Assembly (NCBI GenBank): GCA_017407115.1
Contig: JAFQXD010000062.1
Coordinates: 44,804 to 108,803, forward strand
Length of the DNA: 64,000 bases
From: Methanobrevibacter sp.
Lineage (GTDB): Archaea; Methanobacteriota; Methanobacteria; Methanobacteriales; Methanobacteriaceae
Direction of reading: 5' to 3'
The notes beneath the pieces are model-generated. The model made no database searches. It was given only the letters and a program-made list of their open reading frames with translations, and was not told the origin of the DNA. Within the stretch, counting starts at the first letter, position 1, and each line of letters opens with the position of its first letter. Shown one piece after another: positions 53,186-61,575 of the stretch. A program made the position numbers and the translations under genes.

Positions 53186-53599
53186 CTACATTTCAGGACG
53201 TCTGACAGCATCATCCGGAGACATTCCGGCAGGAGTTGTAACTACTATTTCGCCAGGTTTGATTATCACTTGACCTTCATCAATAACCCTTGCATGAACA
53301 CCCACGGCATTTCCGACTATCGCATCCGACCGATCTACACCATTAACGGTAACTTTCTGCAAATTAGCCACCGGAACCACATAATATTCCTGGTCTCCAG
53401 AAACATCAGTTACATTAGGTTTTCCAGTTGCACTATCTGCAACACTAGAATCATCTGTTTGAACATCAGTAGCTGAAAAATTACTGGTAACCACTAAAAA
53501 TATCATAATAGTAAAGAGAATATCAATGAAAGGAACTAAATTGATATTTGGTTTTTGATCCAAAATCTTCTTTTTATGTCTTTTTACATCAATAGCCAT
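53186..53599 (-). CDS. ExbD/TolR-type membrane protein
   Basis: A 137-residue bitopic membrane protein. After a basic N-terminus it has NLVPFIDILFTIMIFLVVTSNF, the ExbD helix with the conserved Asp that carries protons, then a Ser/Asp-rich linker and a periplasmic-type domain (EYYVVPVANLQKVTVNG, VIIKPGEIVVTTPAG). It is the partner of the ExbB-like gene 8 bp upstream. TonB is not seen; the energy user in a single-membrane archaeon is unknown. Confidence 0.87.
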   Translation of the reverse strand: MAIDVKRHKKKILDQKPNINLVPFIDILFTIMIFLVVTSNFSATDVQTDDSSVADSATGKPNVTDVSGDQEYYVVPVANLQKVTVNGVDRSDAIVGNAVGVHARVIDEGQVIIKPGEIVVTTPAGMSPDDAVRRPEM

Positions 53600-53607
53600 C
53601 GAATCAC

Positions 53608-54453
53608 CTATTGTTTTAGTTTACTTTCAGTAATTTCAGCATTTACATTACATTTCTCTAATATAATATTTGAAATACTTTTATCTAGCATACTTGGCTT
53701 AAATGAAACCTTAATATTCGCATAAGGATCAGATATCAATCTTGTGTTAACTACACCCTCAGCCTTTTGAAGAGCCTCAAGAGCACATTCCACATTGGAA
53801 TCAACCCTAACCTTAACAACAGCAAATCCCCAATTTGTCATTTTAGTAGCAAGTTCAATCTTATCCATTTCCGATTCAATAAGCCCTTGGATATATGTAT
53901 AAATAGGTATTAAAATAATGGCTACAAAAAGACCCATGATTGTAGTTGTTAATGCAACATAAATACCTTCTGCCATAGCGGCTGAATCCGGATGTACACC
54001 TAATGACTTAAATGTCATCCATATACCAATAACAGTTCCGATTAAACCTAAAAATGGAGCAAGCTCAGTAATAGTTTTTATAGTGCTTAATCCTTTTGTC
54101 ATTTTTGCCACTTCAACAATGAAAATCTGCTCCATACTTTCTTCAACTTCGGTTTTATTTTTATAACCTATTTTTAAAGTTTCAGAAATAATCTTAGAAA
54201 TAGGATTTTTAAAGGTATTAATTTGTTTTAAAGCTTCAACTGCACCCCCACGTTCCATGGATGCAGTAACGACACCAAAAATCTCTGTTGTGTCGACTTT
54301 ACTAATTTTTTTAAGATAAGCAATTTTCCTCACTGAAATAACAAGACCGTAAATTCCAATAAAAAGAATTATATAAGTAATAAGTCCTCCTTGAGTGAAA
54401 ATATCAAAAATTCCATCAAGGAATGGAGTAACATATTCAATAATCATATTCAT
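53608..54453 (-). CDS. ExbB/MotA/TolQ-type proton channel
   Basis: A 281-residue proton-channel subunit. Membrane helices lie near 20-40, 130-155 and 165-190. Family signatures: TITELAPFLGLIGTVIGIWMTFKSL and GIYVALTTTIMGLFVAIILIPIY. Unusually, about 70 residues follow the last helices and look like a ferredoxin-type fold related to HMA domains without the CxxC (FAVVKVRVDSNVECALEALQ, GVVNTRLISDPYANIKVSF). The product should form a pentamer around two ExbD chains. The start codon ATG 54453 follows AGAGG closely; ATG 54447 is an alternative. Confidence 0.88.
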   Translation of the reverse strand: MNMIIEYVTPFLDGIFDIFTQGGLITYIILFIGIYGLVISVRKIAYLKKISKVDTTEIFGVVTASMERGGAVEALKQINTFKNPISKIISETLKIGYKNKTEVEESMEQIFIVEVAKMTKGLSTIKTITELAPFLGLIGTVIGIWMTFKSLGVHPDSAAMAEGIYVALTTTIMGLFVAIILIPIYTYIQGLIESEMDKIELATKMTNWGFAVVKVRVDSNVECALEALQKAEGVVNTRLISDPYANIKVSFKPSMLDKSISNIILEKCNVNAEITESKLKQ

Positions 54454-54539
54454 CCTCTAAACAATATTATATAGAAAATTTTTTATAAGGATAGGTTTAT
54501 TATTCCACCTACTTAAATATTATTTAAAAAAATGGAAAA

Positions 54540-55154
54540 TTATTTCATTTTTGCAACTGTTGCCCATGACCTTCTTACAAAATCAGGCATCTCATCATAT
54601 GTATAGTTAGTTAAAAAATCTTTTGTTTTCGGGTCTGAAGGATAACCTGAACCAATGCCACCAGACTTAATGAATTCCTTGTTAATTTGTGAAATTTGAT
54701 CATCCCTTTCTGCCTTAGCAATGATTGAAGCTGCACTGACTTGAATATATTTGTCATCGGCCTTATGTTCAGCGACAACATTGATTCCTGTATCAGCACA
54801 TAAATCGTCCTGAAAACGTTCGGCTTTAACATCAACAGCATCAACAATAGCTTTTTCAGGTTTCATCTTCAACAATATGGACTCCATGGCATTTTTTTCA
54901 ATTTCATTTAGATTAATGCCCTCAGCTCTCATTTCATCAATTTCACGTGCACTGATTACGACAATCTCATAATCAAACATTTTTTTGAGTTTGCGAGATA
55001 AAATTGTACGTCTGTTAGGAGTCAATCTCTTAGAATCCTTAACTCCCATACGCTCCAAGACTTTTTCCATTTTTTCCGGTACAATTACGCCTGCAATAAC
55101 CATTGGGCCTAAAACAGATCCTCTTCCGGCTTCATCTATGCCTAAAATATCCAT
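54540..55154 (-). CDS. rnhB: Ribonuclease HII
   Basis: Removes RNA from RNA-DNA hybrids and single ribonucleotides; 204 residues. Catalytic motifs: MDILGIDEAGRGSVLGPMVIA (first two acidic residues), VKDSKRLTPNRR, KAIVDAVDVKA, HKADDKYIQVSAASIIAKAERD, and SGGIGSGYPSDPKT. The ATG 55154 is preferred over a near-cognate codon at 55166. It is placed between mreB (45 bp upstream) and exbB. Confidence 0.95.
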   Translation of the reverse strand: MDILGIDEAGRGSVLGPMVIAGVIVPEKMEKVLERMGVKDSKRLTPNRRTILSRKLKKMFDYEIVVISAREIDEMRAEGINLNEIEKNAMESILLKMKPEKAIVDAVDVKAERFQDDLCADTGINVVAEHKADDKYIQVSAASIIAKAERDDQISQINKEFIKSGGIGSGYPSDPKTKDFLTNYTYDEMPDFVRRSWATVAKMK

Positions 55155-55198
55155 AAAAATCAACAAAAAAAAGTAAAAAAAGAAATAAATAATATTAT

Positions 55199-56272
55199 TT
55201 ATTTCATAGCTCTAAGACGAACTTCAGGTTCCAATGCAAGAGGTTCAGCTGCAACGATAGCAGTACCTTTTGCAACGACAGTCATCGGATCGTCTGAAAT
55301 TTCAATTGGAATTCCAATTTCATCGAAAATTCTTTCTTTAACTCCCCTAAGTCTTGAACTTCCGCCAACTGCAACAGCATTGTTATATACACCCATCATC
55401 AATTCAGGAGATAATCTTTCGAGGATAATATTTAATCCTCCGATGATTTGTTGTATAAATGGTTCTACAGCTTCAGCAACTAACATTGAATCAATGACTA
55501 CTTTTTTAGGCCTGTTAGTTTCTAAAGATTTACCGATAACTTCAACACTTAAGTTTTCAAATTGTTCTGAAGAATGAACCATACCCACTTCGATTTTTGC
55601 AGATTCCGCATCATGAATACCAATTGCTACATCATATTTTTCAGCTACAAGCTCAACAATTTTATTGTCGATATCGTCACCACCACATCTTACAGTCTCA
55701 ATATCATTTATACCTCCAAGGGATATTATGACAATGTCTGTAGACCCAGCACCAATATCTACAACCATAGTACCATTAGGTTCGGCAATAGGCAAACCTG
55801 CACCAATAGCTGCTGCTAAACCTTCACTAATGACTAAAATATTTTGAGCACCTGCTTTTCTACCAATTTCTTCAGCTGCATTTTTTTCCACTTCAGATGC
55901 ATCGCCAGGAATACCAATAACGATTCTTCCAACGCTTTCGCCCTCATTAATACCAATCTGCATTGCTTTAATGAGTAACGCTTGTGCTTGTACAACATTT
56001 TCAATAACACCTTTTTTCAAAGGTCTTACTGCAAGAATATCACTAGGAGTTCTTCCAAGCATTCTTTTAGCTTCTTCACCGACAGCTAAAACTTCTGATG
56101 GATCATCTTTTTTAACTGCAACTACTGATGGAATTTGATATAAATCAAATTTGTCCCCTGATGGTTTTGCAATTACAGTATTTAAAGTCCCTAAATCAAT
56201 TCCTAAACTATTACTAATGACTCTGGTGTCCTCGATTTGTGGTTCTTCCTCATCTTTTCCAAAAATGTTCAT
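55199..56272 (-). CDS. mreB: MreB-like actin homologue
   Basis: Bacterial-type actin of 357 residues. Phosphate 1 loop: NSLGIDLGTLNTVIAKPSG; connect 1 and phosphate 2: GTMVVDIGAGSTDIVIISLGG; adenosine motif: VAVGGSSRLRGVKERIFDEIGIPIEI. MreB is typical of pseudomurein-walled Methanobacteriales and probably guides wall growth or shape. Near the C-terminus is GTAIVAAEPLALEP. An unknown 212-residue gene ends 2 bp upstream (stop at 56275), and GGAGG for mreB lies inside it, a coupled pair. Confidence 0.92.
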   Translation of the reverse strand: MNIFGKDEEEPQIEDTRVISNSLGIDLGTLNTVIAKPSGDKFDLYQIPSVVAVKKDDPSEVLAVGEEAKRMLGRTPSDILAVRPLKKGVIENVVQAQALLIKAMQIGINEGESVGRIVIGIPGDASEVEKNAAEEIGRKAGAQNILVISEGLAAAIGAGLPIAEPNGTMVVDIGAGSTDIVIISLGGINDIETVRCGGDDIDNKIVELVAEKYDVAIGIHDAESAKIEVGMVHSSEQFENLSVEVIGKSLETNRPKKVVIDSMLVAEAVEPFIQQIIGGLNIILERLSPELMMGVYNNAVAVGGSSRLRGVKERIFDEIGIPIEISDDPMTVVAKGTAIVAAEPLALEPEVRLRAMK

Positions 56273-56274
56273 GA

Positions 56275-56913
56275 TTAGTCCTCCGTTACAATATCTTTAA
56301 AATCTATAACGAATATCTTATTAGATGTAGCTATGCTTTGAAATTTTTCAACATGATTGTCGTTTTCAACAGAAACTACAAGAGTGGTTAAAACTACTTC
56401 ATTTGCATTGTAAAATGGTTTCAAAGCACTTTTGATGAAATTTGGTAATTTAACTTCATTACTTAAGTCAATATCAATGAAACTTGTAGTTTGAGATTCT
56501 TGAAGAATTTTAAATGGAATTTTTGTTTTCTCAACATTGGATAATGCATATTTCATTACATCGTCAGGTGCAACAAGTACCATTAGATTAGGTTCATCGG
56601 ACAAATATCTGCGAGGTATTTGAACATAAGCTCCTCCTCGGTTTCGAGTTTTGATTTTGAAATCATTTATAATTATGGAATTTCCATAAATCATTATGAA
56701 ATCAAACTTTTTATCCAACTTACCATCTTTTAATATTACATGTTCCCTGAACAAAATCTTAACATTTGCATTTGATAATATGGCTTTATATGCCATTTCA
56801 TCAACCAAGTCAACATTTCCTGCAATAACACACCAGCTTTTCTCTATTTTATAGTTACTGTCGGTTGTTACCTTTGCAGCCTGTCTAAGAACACGTATAT
56901 TATCTTCAATCAT
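56275..56913 (-). CDS. Unknown protein coupled to mreB
   Basis: A 212-residue soluble protein, no family recognised. It begins MIEDNIRVLRQAAKVTTDSN and has alternating strands and helices (SWCVIAGNVDLVDEMAYKAI, NVKILFREHVILKDG, FDFIMIYGNSIIINDFKIK, NLMVLVAPDDVMKYALSN). No membrane helices and no catalytic motif. The 2-bp gap to mreB suggests it works with the actin, perhaps as a regulator. It leads a minus-strand block mreB-rnhB-exbB-exbD-purO. Confidence 0.68.
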   Translation of the reverse strand: MIEDNIRVLRQAAKVTTDSNYKIEKSWCVIAGNVDLVDEMAYKAILSNANVKILFREHVILKDGKLDKKFDFIMIYGNSIIINDFKIKTRNRGGAYVQIPRRYLSDEPNLMVLVAPDDVMKYALSNVEKTKIPFKILQESQTTSFIDIDLSNEVKLPNFIKSALKPFYNANEVVLTTLVVSVENDNHVEKFQSIATSNKIFVIDFKDIVTED

Positions 56914-57299
56914 TTAACTACTCGCAATTCATCAATATTATCTATTAACAATAAATAAATAACTGAAAAATTTTTAAAAAAATTAAAAATAATGGTCATT
57001 TATTTAAAGTCCAACATTTAATATTTATTAAAAATATTATTATATATATTTTATCTTTCAAGGTCAATTTTTTGAAATTAATTAATAAATGTCAATTTTT
57101 TTAACTAAACTAAATAATTACTTGAAATAAATAAAAAAAATAATCATACAGCAAGTAATTATTAAAAAAATAAAAAAAATAATAAACTCATTTAAAAATA
57201 ACACTTATAAATAATTAAAAACAAATATTAATAAAAATAAAGCGAAATCAAAGGAAAAGTTAATAACATATAAACTAAAAAGTATTACTGAGGATAAAC
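56914..57299. other. Divergent promoter region, mreB side and archaetidylserine synthase side
   Basis: A 386-bp extremely AT-rich gap between divergent genes. On the right, CATATAAAC (about 57266-57274) sits about 26 bp before the ATG at 57300, as a TATA box for a transcript with a very short leader would. No gene or RNA seen. Confidence 0.45.
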
Positions 57300-58001
57300 A
57301 TGAAAATTGAAGATACAAAAATTAAAAATTTTATAGCAATATCAGACATAATATCCCTATTAAACATGACATGTGGATTTTTTTCCGTATTAAGTTCAAT
57401 TAACCATAATTTTGAACTAGCGGCATTATTAATGATATTTGCAATCATGTTTGACTCAGTAGATGGTTGGGTAGCAAGAAAAACCAATAGACAGGACACA
57501 TTAGGTTTTGGAAAAAATATAGATTCATTATCTGATGTCATTTCATTTGGCCTAGCACCAGCAGTATTTGTATACTCTACTATTAACACCACATCAGCTA
57601 TTATTCAACCAATTGTCATACTTATTAGTTTATTTATCGTTATTTGTGGAGTTTTAAGACTGACAAGATATAACGTTATTGCTGATTTGATTGAAACAAA
57701 GGACTTTATAGGATTCCCCATTCCCGGAATAGCATTCATATTATCCACATATTATTTAAGCGGATTATATGACATCCACATTTCATTACTCCTAAGTCTC
57801 ATCGTTTCATTAATAATGATTAGTACAGTAATATATCCCAAATTTGATAATGTTCCAATCCTTGCAATATCAGTCATATTAATCGTATTGTTAATTCTTC
57901 CATTCAAAATTGTTTTACTAGGCATTAATATACCAGCATTATTACTGTTATTATTCTGCTTATACTACCTTATAATTAATTTAATTAAAAATTACGTTTA
58001 A
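57300..58001 (+). CDS. pssA: Archaetidylserine synthase (CDP-alcohol phosphatidyltransferase)
   Basis: Membrane enzyme of 233 residues that transfers serine (by family) to CDP-archaeol for polar lipids. The CDP-alcohol signature is DSVDGWVARKTNRQDTLGFG, continued by NIDSLSDVISFG, giving the DGxxAR-x8-G-x3-D-x3-D pattern, and sits after the first two helices. About seven membrane helices in all. The next phrase FGLAPAVFVYS fits PssA. Other alcohol acceptors (inositol phosphate, glycerol phosphate) are possible in this family, but the sequence is closest to serine-type enzymes. Confidence 0.85.
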   Translation: MKIEDTKIKNFIAISDIISLLNMTCGFFSVLSSINHNFELAALLMIFAIMFDSVDGWVARKTNRQDTLGFGKNIDSLSDVISFGLAPAVFVYSTINTTSAIIQPIVILISLFIVICGVLRLTRYNVIADLIETKDFIGFPIPGIAFILSTYYLSGLYDIHISLLLSLIVSLIMISTVIYPKFDNVPILAISVILIVLLILPFKIVLLGINIPALLLLLFCLYYLIINLIKNYV

Positions 58002-58055
58002 TACTCCAATTAAATTAATTCCATCTACTTTTAATTAACCATTAGGAGTAGAACC

Positions 58056-59219
58056 ATGACCAATAAAAAACCAAGAGATCCATTGTTTCCAAAGGGTTTT
58101 GGCGAAACAAAAAACATTAAAGAAAAATATAAAGAAGAAAAACTTCCAAAACCTTCAAAAAAAGATGAATTAAGTCCATTAAAAAAATTAAATCATAAGA
58201 TCGGAGTTTATTTAAGCCCAAAAACAACAAAAATTACTGAAGATGAGAAGAAAAGGAAAATAGGCATTATAATAGCTACACTCATTCTAATTACCCTGGT
58301 TGTTTCATCATATTATTTCCTAGTTTATCAACCTCAACAGGAAGAGCTCTCTATTGTTAAAACCGAAAAATTAAATGAACTTCACGATTTATATTCCGGT
58401 CCACTAGTAACCTCACCGACAGCCTCAGTTTTAGAAAATAAAATCAACAATGCAAAAAGTCCGGAAGAGCTGGAAAGCATCAACATACTGATGCCCGCAA
58501 CAAAAGACTGGAAGTCCTATCACAAGAAATCCATTTTATCAAATCAGGATAAATTTAACCGTACAATGGCAGTTTACTCAAATGAGAGTAAAAACATGAT
58601 AATGAATAGTGAAGAGGCAATGAACATTGTCAGCGAAAATGATGCGACAATCTTATCCAAAATCAAATTCGAAAAACCAAATACAGTATCAGTGCCATTA
58701 TTGGTTTCAAGACTGCAGGCGGGAGCCGGACTGATTAATGTCGGAAGTGTGGTTGACATATATCTAAACTCCAATTACACAAATGAAAGTGCTGGAAATA
58801 ATACGAGCCCTGATGTGAGCGGATGTACCGTATTATCAATAATGAGATATGAAGACAACGGAGAAATTGATTCAGAATATTCAAAATCAACAGTTCATGT
58901 CAAAGGAAACAATACAAATCCCAGAGAAAATACAAAAACCTTTTCATCAAATGTGCTGGAACTTCTAAAAGGATCAATTATAAAAGGATATGGTGAACAA
59001 GAAACCATTCAGATGCTTAAAAGTTATGGAGTTAAGCTATCCAATTACGAACGCCAGATAAATTTAGGGGATTTGGATGCACAATATATGTTATTGATTG
59101 AAACCCCCCAAGACAAGGTTGATTTTGTATTGAACAATATGGACAACATAGTACTGACAATCCCAACATCACATGCTCCAACATGGATGGTTAAAGAAAT
59201 CAGCTCAACATACAAATAA
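58056..59219 (+). CDS. DUF515-type membrane protein
   Basis: A 387-residue protein that I assign to DUF515, an uncharacterised family of Methanobacteriales and relatives. A basic N-terminus with FPKGFGETKNIKEKYKEEKL leads to one membrane helix (IGIIIATLILITLVVSSYYFL, about 69-88), then a large outside domain including VPLLVSRLQAGAGLINVGSVVDIYLN and NVLELLKGSIIKGYG, which resembles the SAF/CpaB-like pilus-assembly fold. It lies 38 bp before the sortase gene. The place suggests a role in the cell wall or surface-protein assembly. Confidence 0.72.
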   Translation: MTNKKPRDPLFPKGFGETKNIKEKYKEEKLPKPSKKDELSPLKKLNHKIGVYLSPKTTKITEDEKKRKIGIIIATLILITLVVSSYYFLVYQPQQEELSIVKTEKLNELHDLYSGPLVTSPTASVLENKINNAKSPEELESINILMPATKDWKSYHKKSILSNQDKFNRTMAVYSNESKNMIMNSEEAMNIVSENDATILSKIKFEKPNTVSVPLLVSRLQAGAGLINVGSVVDIYLNSNYTNESAGNNTSPDVSGCTVLSIMRYEDNGEIDSEYSKSTVHVKGNNTNPRENTKTFSSNVLELLKGSIIKGYGEQETIQMLKSYGVKLSNYERQINLGDLDAQYMLLIETPQDKVDFVLNNMDNIVLTIPTSHAPTWMVKEISSTYK

Positions 59220-59257
59220 CAAAAAATTATAATATTAAATACTACAAAAGTGATATT

Positions 59258-59980
59258 ATGAAAAAACCAACTATTACAACTATAATAATCATTATATGTT
59301 TGCTTATAATTGGATTATATGCTATGGGAGAAGTCAATTATTTCTCATCCAAAATTGCCATCGAAAGAAATATTGAATCTCCGACAATAGTAATTCCTTC
59401 CATTGGAGTGAGTGAAAAAATTAACAATCAGTCATTATCCCAGGGAGTAATGCATGAACCTACATCCTACGTTCCTACAGAAGGGGACGTGTTGATATTT
59501 GGGCATAGAACCCTTCAAGGTTCTCCATTTTTAAGACTCAATGAACTATCAAATGGAGATAAATTAATTTTAGAATGGCCCGGAATCGGAGAGGTAGTTT
59601 ATACTGTTGTTAATTCAACAATCGTTCCTGCAACATATAAACTTAATGCATTGGAGGGTGGCAATTCCACATATCTAATCACATGCGATCCAATTGGGTC
59701 TACTGAAAATAGGTTAATAATCCAAGGGGAATTAAGTGAAGTCAAACCGCTCAACACTACAATCATCAAAGACAATCCTCAAGAATCATTTGCATGGATT
59801 ATAAGCGCAGTATTTTTGGTAGCGGGACTAATATTTAGTTATTTCTATCCAACTGAGCAAAGAACATATATTTTAGCGGCAGTGCTGATTATCTCAGCAA
59901 TACTATTCTATTGCTGCATAAATCCTATACCATCAGAGCTAATATATGATAAGATAATCTTTTTGAATGGAGGACTATGA
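59258..59980 (+). CDS. Sortase (class E/F-like)
   Basis: Membrane-bound transpeptidase of 240 residues. The N-terminal helix (5-23) is followed by a sortase barrel: IVIPSIGVSEKI, LIFGHRTLQGSPF with catalytic H83, YLITCDPIGSTENRLIIQG with catalytic C143 and R152. Two more membrane helices follow at the C-terminus (about 173-220), an arrangement of some archaeal sortases. It probably joins surface proteins to the wall or to each other; its sorting-signal substrates are not in this window. Its stop overlaps the ATG of mptD (ATGATG). Confidence 0.9.
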   Translation: MKKPTITTIIIIICLLIIGLYAMGEVNYFSSKIAIERNIESPTIVIPSIGVSEKINNQSLSQGVMHEPTSYVPTEGDVLIFGHRTLQGSPFLRLNELSNGDKLILEWPGIGEVVYTVVNSTIVPATYKLNALEGGNSTYLITCDPIGSTENRLIIQGELSEVKPLNTTIIKDNPQESFAWIISAVFLVAGLIFSYFYPTEQRTYILAAVLIISAILFYCCINPIPSELIYDKIIFLNGGL

Positions 59981-60354
59981 TGGACGTTGATAAAGAATAT
60001 TTTTCAAATATAACAACAAGAGAGCGCGCCATATTTGAAGGGGCAATCAGCATGGGAGCATTATTCCACCAGTTTGTTGGAACTCCCGTGAATAAAAATA
60101 CAAAAAATAGCTTGGAAACAAGTATGGAAGAATCTCTGAAGTTGCAGCCGGCAATTGAAGATGTTAAAGTCAATATCCGCTTTGACAAACTTGAAGAATC
60201 AATGACCGAATTCGAATATACTTCACTTACTGGAGACATGTTGGACGTGAAAATATTTACAAAAGTAGACAATGTCAATGCAACTATAAGAATTGAGTTT
60301 ATTGAAGAACTCAATTACCCTTTAATGTATGTTGAAGAAATTACAGAAGATTGA
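59980..60354 (+). CDS. mptD: Archaeal dihydroneopterin aldolase
   Basis: A 124-residue enzyme that cuts dihydroneopterin to 6-hydroxymethyl-dihydropterin for methanopterin synthesis. Family motifs are TTRERAIFEGAISMGALFHQFVGTPV, LKLQPAIEDVKVNI and LTGDMLDVKIFTKV, matching MJ1585-like MptD. The ATG 59977 lies too close to GGAGGA, so I favour ATG 59980. It overlaps the sortase stop, an odd pairing of a cofactor gene with a surface enzyme. Confidence 0.88.
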   Translation: MDVDKEYFSNITTRERAIFEGAISMGALFHQFVGTPVNKNTKNSLETSMEESLKLQPAIEDVKVNIRFDKLEESMTEFEYTSLTGDMLDVKIFTKVDNVNATIRIEFIEELNYPLMYVEEITED

Positions 60355-60357
60355 AAG

Positions 60358-61515
60358 TTAATATATTTCTTTTAAATCTTCTAATAACATTTTTAAATGA
60401 TGTTTTTTAATATGGTTCATTAAAACAACCCTAATGGATTTAGGGCATTTAGCTACCGAAACTTTCCAATCTAATTCTTCTAATTTTTCAGCCAATACAT
60501 GAGCATCCATATCAGGATGATTAAAAGCAACAATATTCAGTTCAGGTTTGCAAACAACAACATAACCAATTTCCCTTAAACCATTTTCCAAAAATCGAGT
60601 ATTTTCCATTAACTGTTGTGCAATTTCGCAGTAGCCCTCTTTTCCAAAGTATTTCATGATTGCATAAGTGGCTACCGAAGAAGCACCCAAACGAGTTCCG
60701 ACAATTGTTGATTGGGTTTTAACTGTGAGGTATGGAGAATCAACAGCCATTACTTCCAGATATTCATCTTTTCTGAAAATAATTCCTCCCGCAGGAATTG
60801 GGGCCAAACCCATTTTATGAGGATCTACAGTAATTGAACAAACCCCTGGCAATGAAAAATCAAAAACAGGCAAATCATAGCCTAATTCTTTTAAAAATGG
60901 AATAGAAAAACCTCCAAATGCCGCATCAACATGGAAAAAAATATTATTTTCATGTGCGATTCTGGAAATTTCCTCGATGGGGTCAATTAAACCCAATTCA
61001 GTAGTTCCAGCTATGGCTACAATGGCCACTGTCTTATCGGATATGACATTTTTTAGGGAATCAACATTTATTTTATAATTTTCATCCAATTCCACTTCAA
61101 CAATCTTTAAATTCAGCATGTCTGCAGCTTTTTTAAATGAAAAATGAGCAGATTCAGGAATAATTATTTCTCCATCAACAATTCCCTTGTATTTTCTTGC
61201 ATGATTTCTGGCAGCGCGAATAGCCATTATATTGGCTTCAGTACCTCCAGTTACAATATTGCCATAAGCATTATCCAAAGACAATAATTCACCAATAGAT
61301 TTAATGACCTCATTTTCTATAAATTTTGTCCCTTTAAAAAGACCAGGATCACCTAAATTTGTATCAAGAAATTTACAGTAAACTTCTTTTGCAAAGGAGT
61401 GTGCTTCTGTACACATTGACCCTAAAATCCTTCCATCGGAATAGTTATGATCCAATTTATGAATTTCATCCAATTCTTTTAAAATATCCTCTTTATCTAT
61501 CGGTTTATCTTGCAT
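60358..61515 (-). CDS. mfnA: L-tyrosine/L-aspartate decarboxylase
   Basis: PLP enzyme of 385 residues that makes tyramine for methanofuran (and may make beta-alanine for coenzyme A). Signature: [44 protein letters not shown], and the Schiff-base lysine in [18 protein letters not shown]. It converges on mptD with 3 bp between stops. The start ATG 61515 follows AGGGTATTTT. Confidence 0.94.
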   Translation of the reverse strand: MQDKPIDKEDILKELDEIHKLDHNYSDGRILGSMCTEAHSFAKEVYCKFLDTNLGDPGLFKGTKFIENEVIKSIGELLSLDNAYGNIVTGGTEANIMAIRAARNHARKYKGIVDGEIIIPESAHFSFKKAADMLNLKIVEVELDENYKINVDSLKNVISDKTVAIVAIAGTTELGLIDPIEEISRIAHENNIFFHVDAAFGGFSIPFLKELGYDLPVFDFSLPGVCSITVDPHKMGLAPIPAGGIIFRKDEYLEVMAVDSPYLTVKTQSTIVGTRLGASSVATYAIMKYFGKEGYCEIAQQLMENTRFLENGLREIGYVVVCKPELNIVAFNHPDMDAHVLAEKLEELDWKVSVAKCPKSIRVVLMNHIKKHHLKMLLEDLKEIY

Positions 61516-61575
61516 AAAATACCCTAACTAAAAATAATTAAAATAAAAATAAAATAAAAAAAAGAAATAAAAAGA

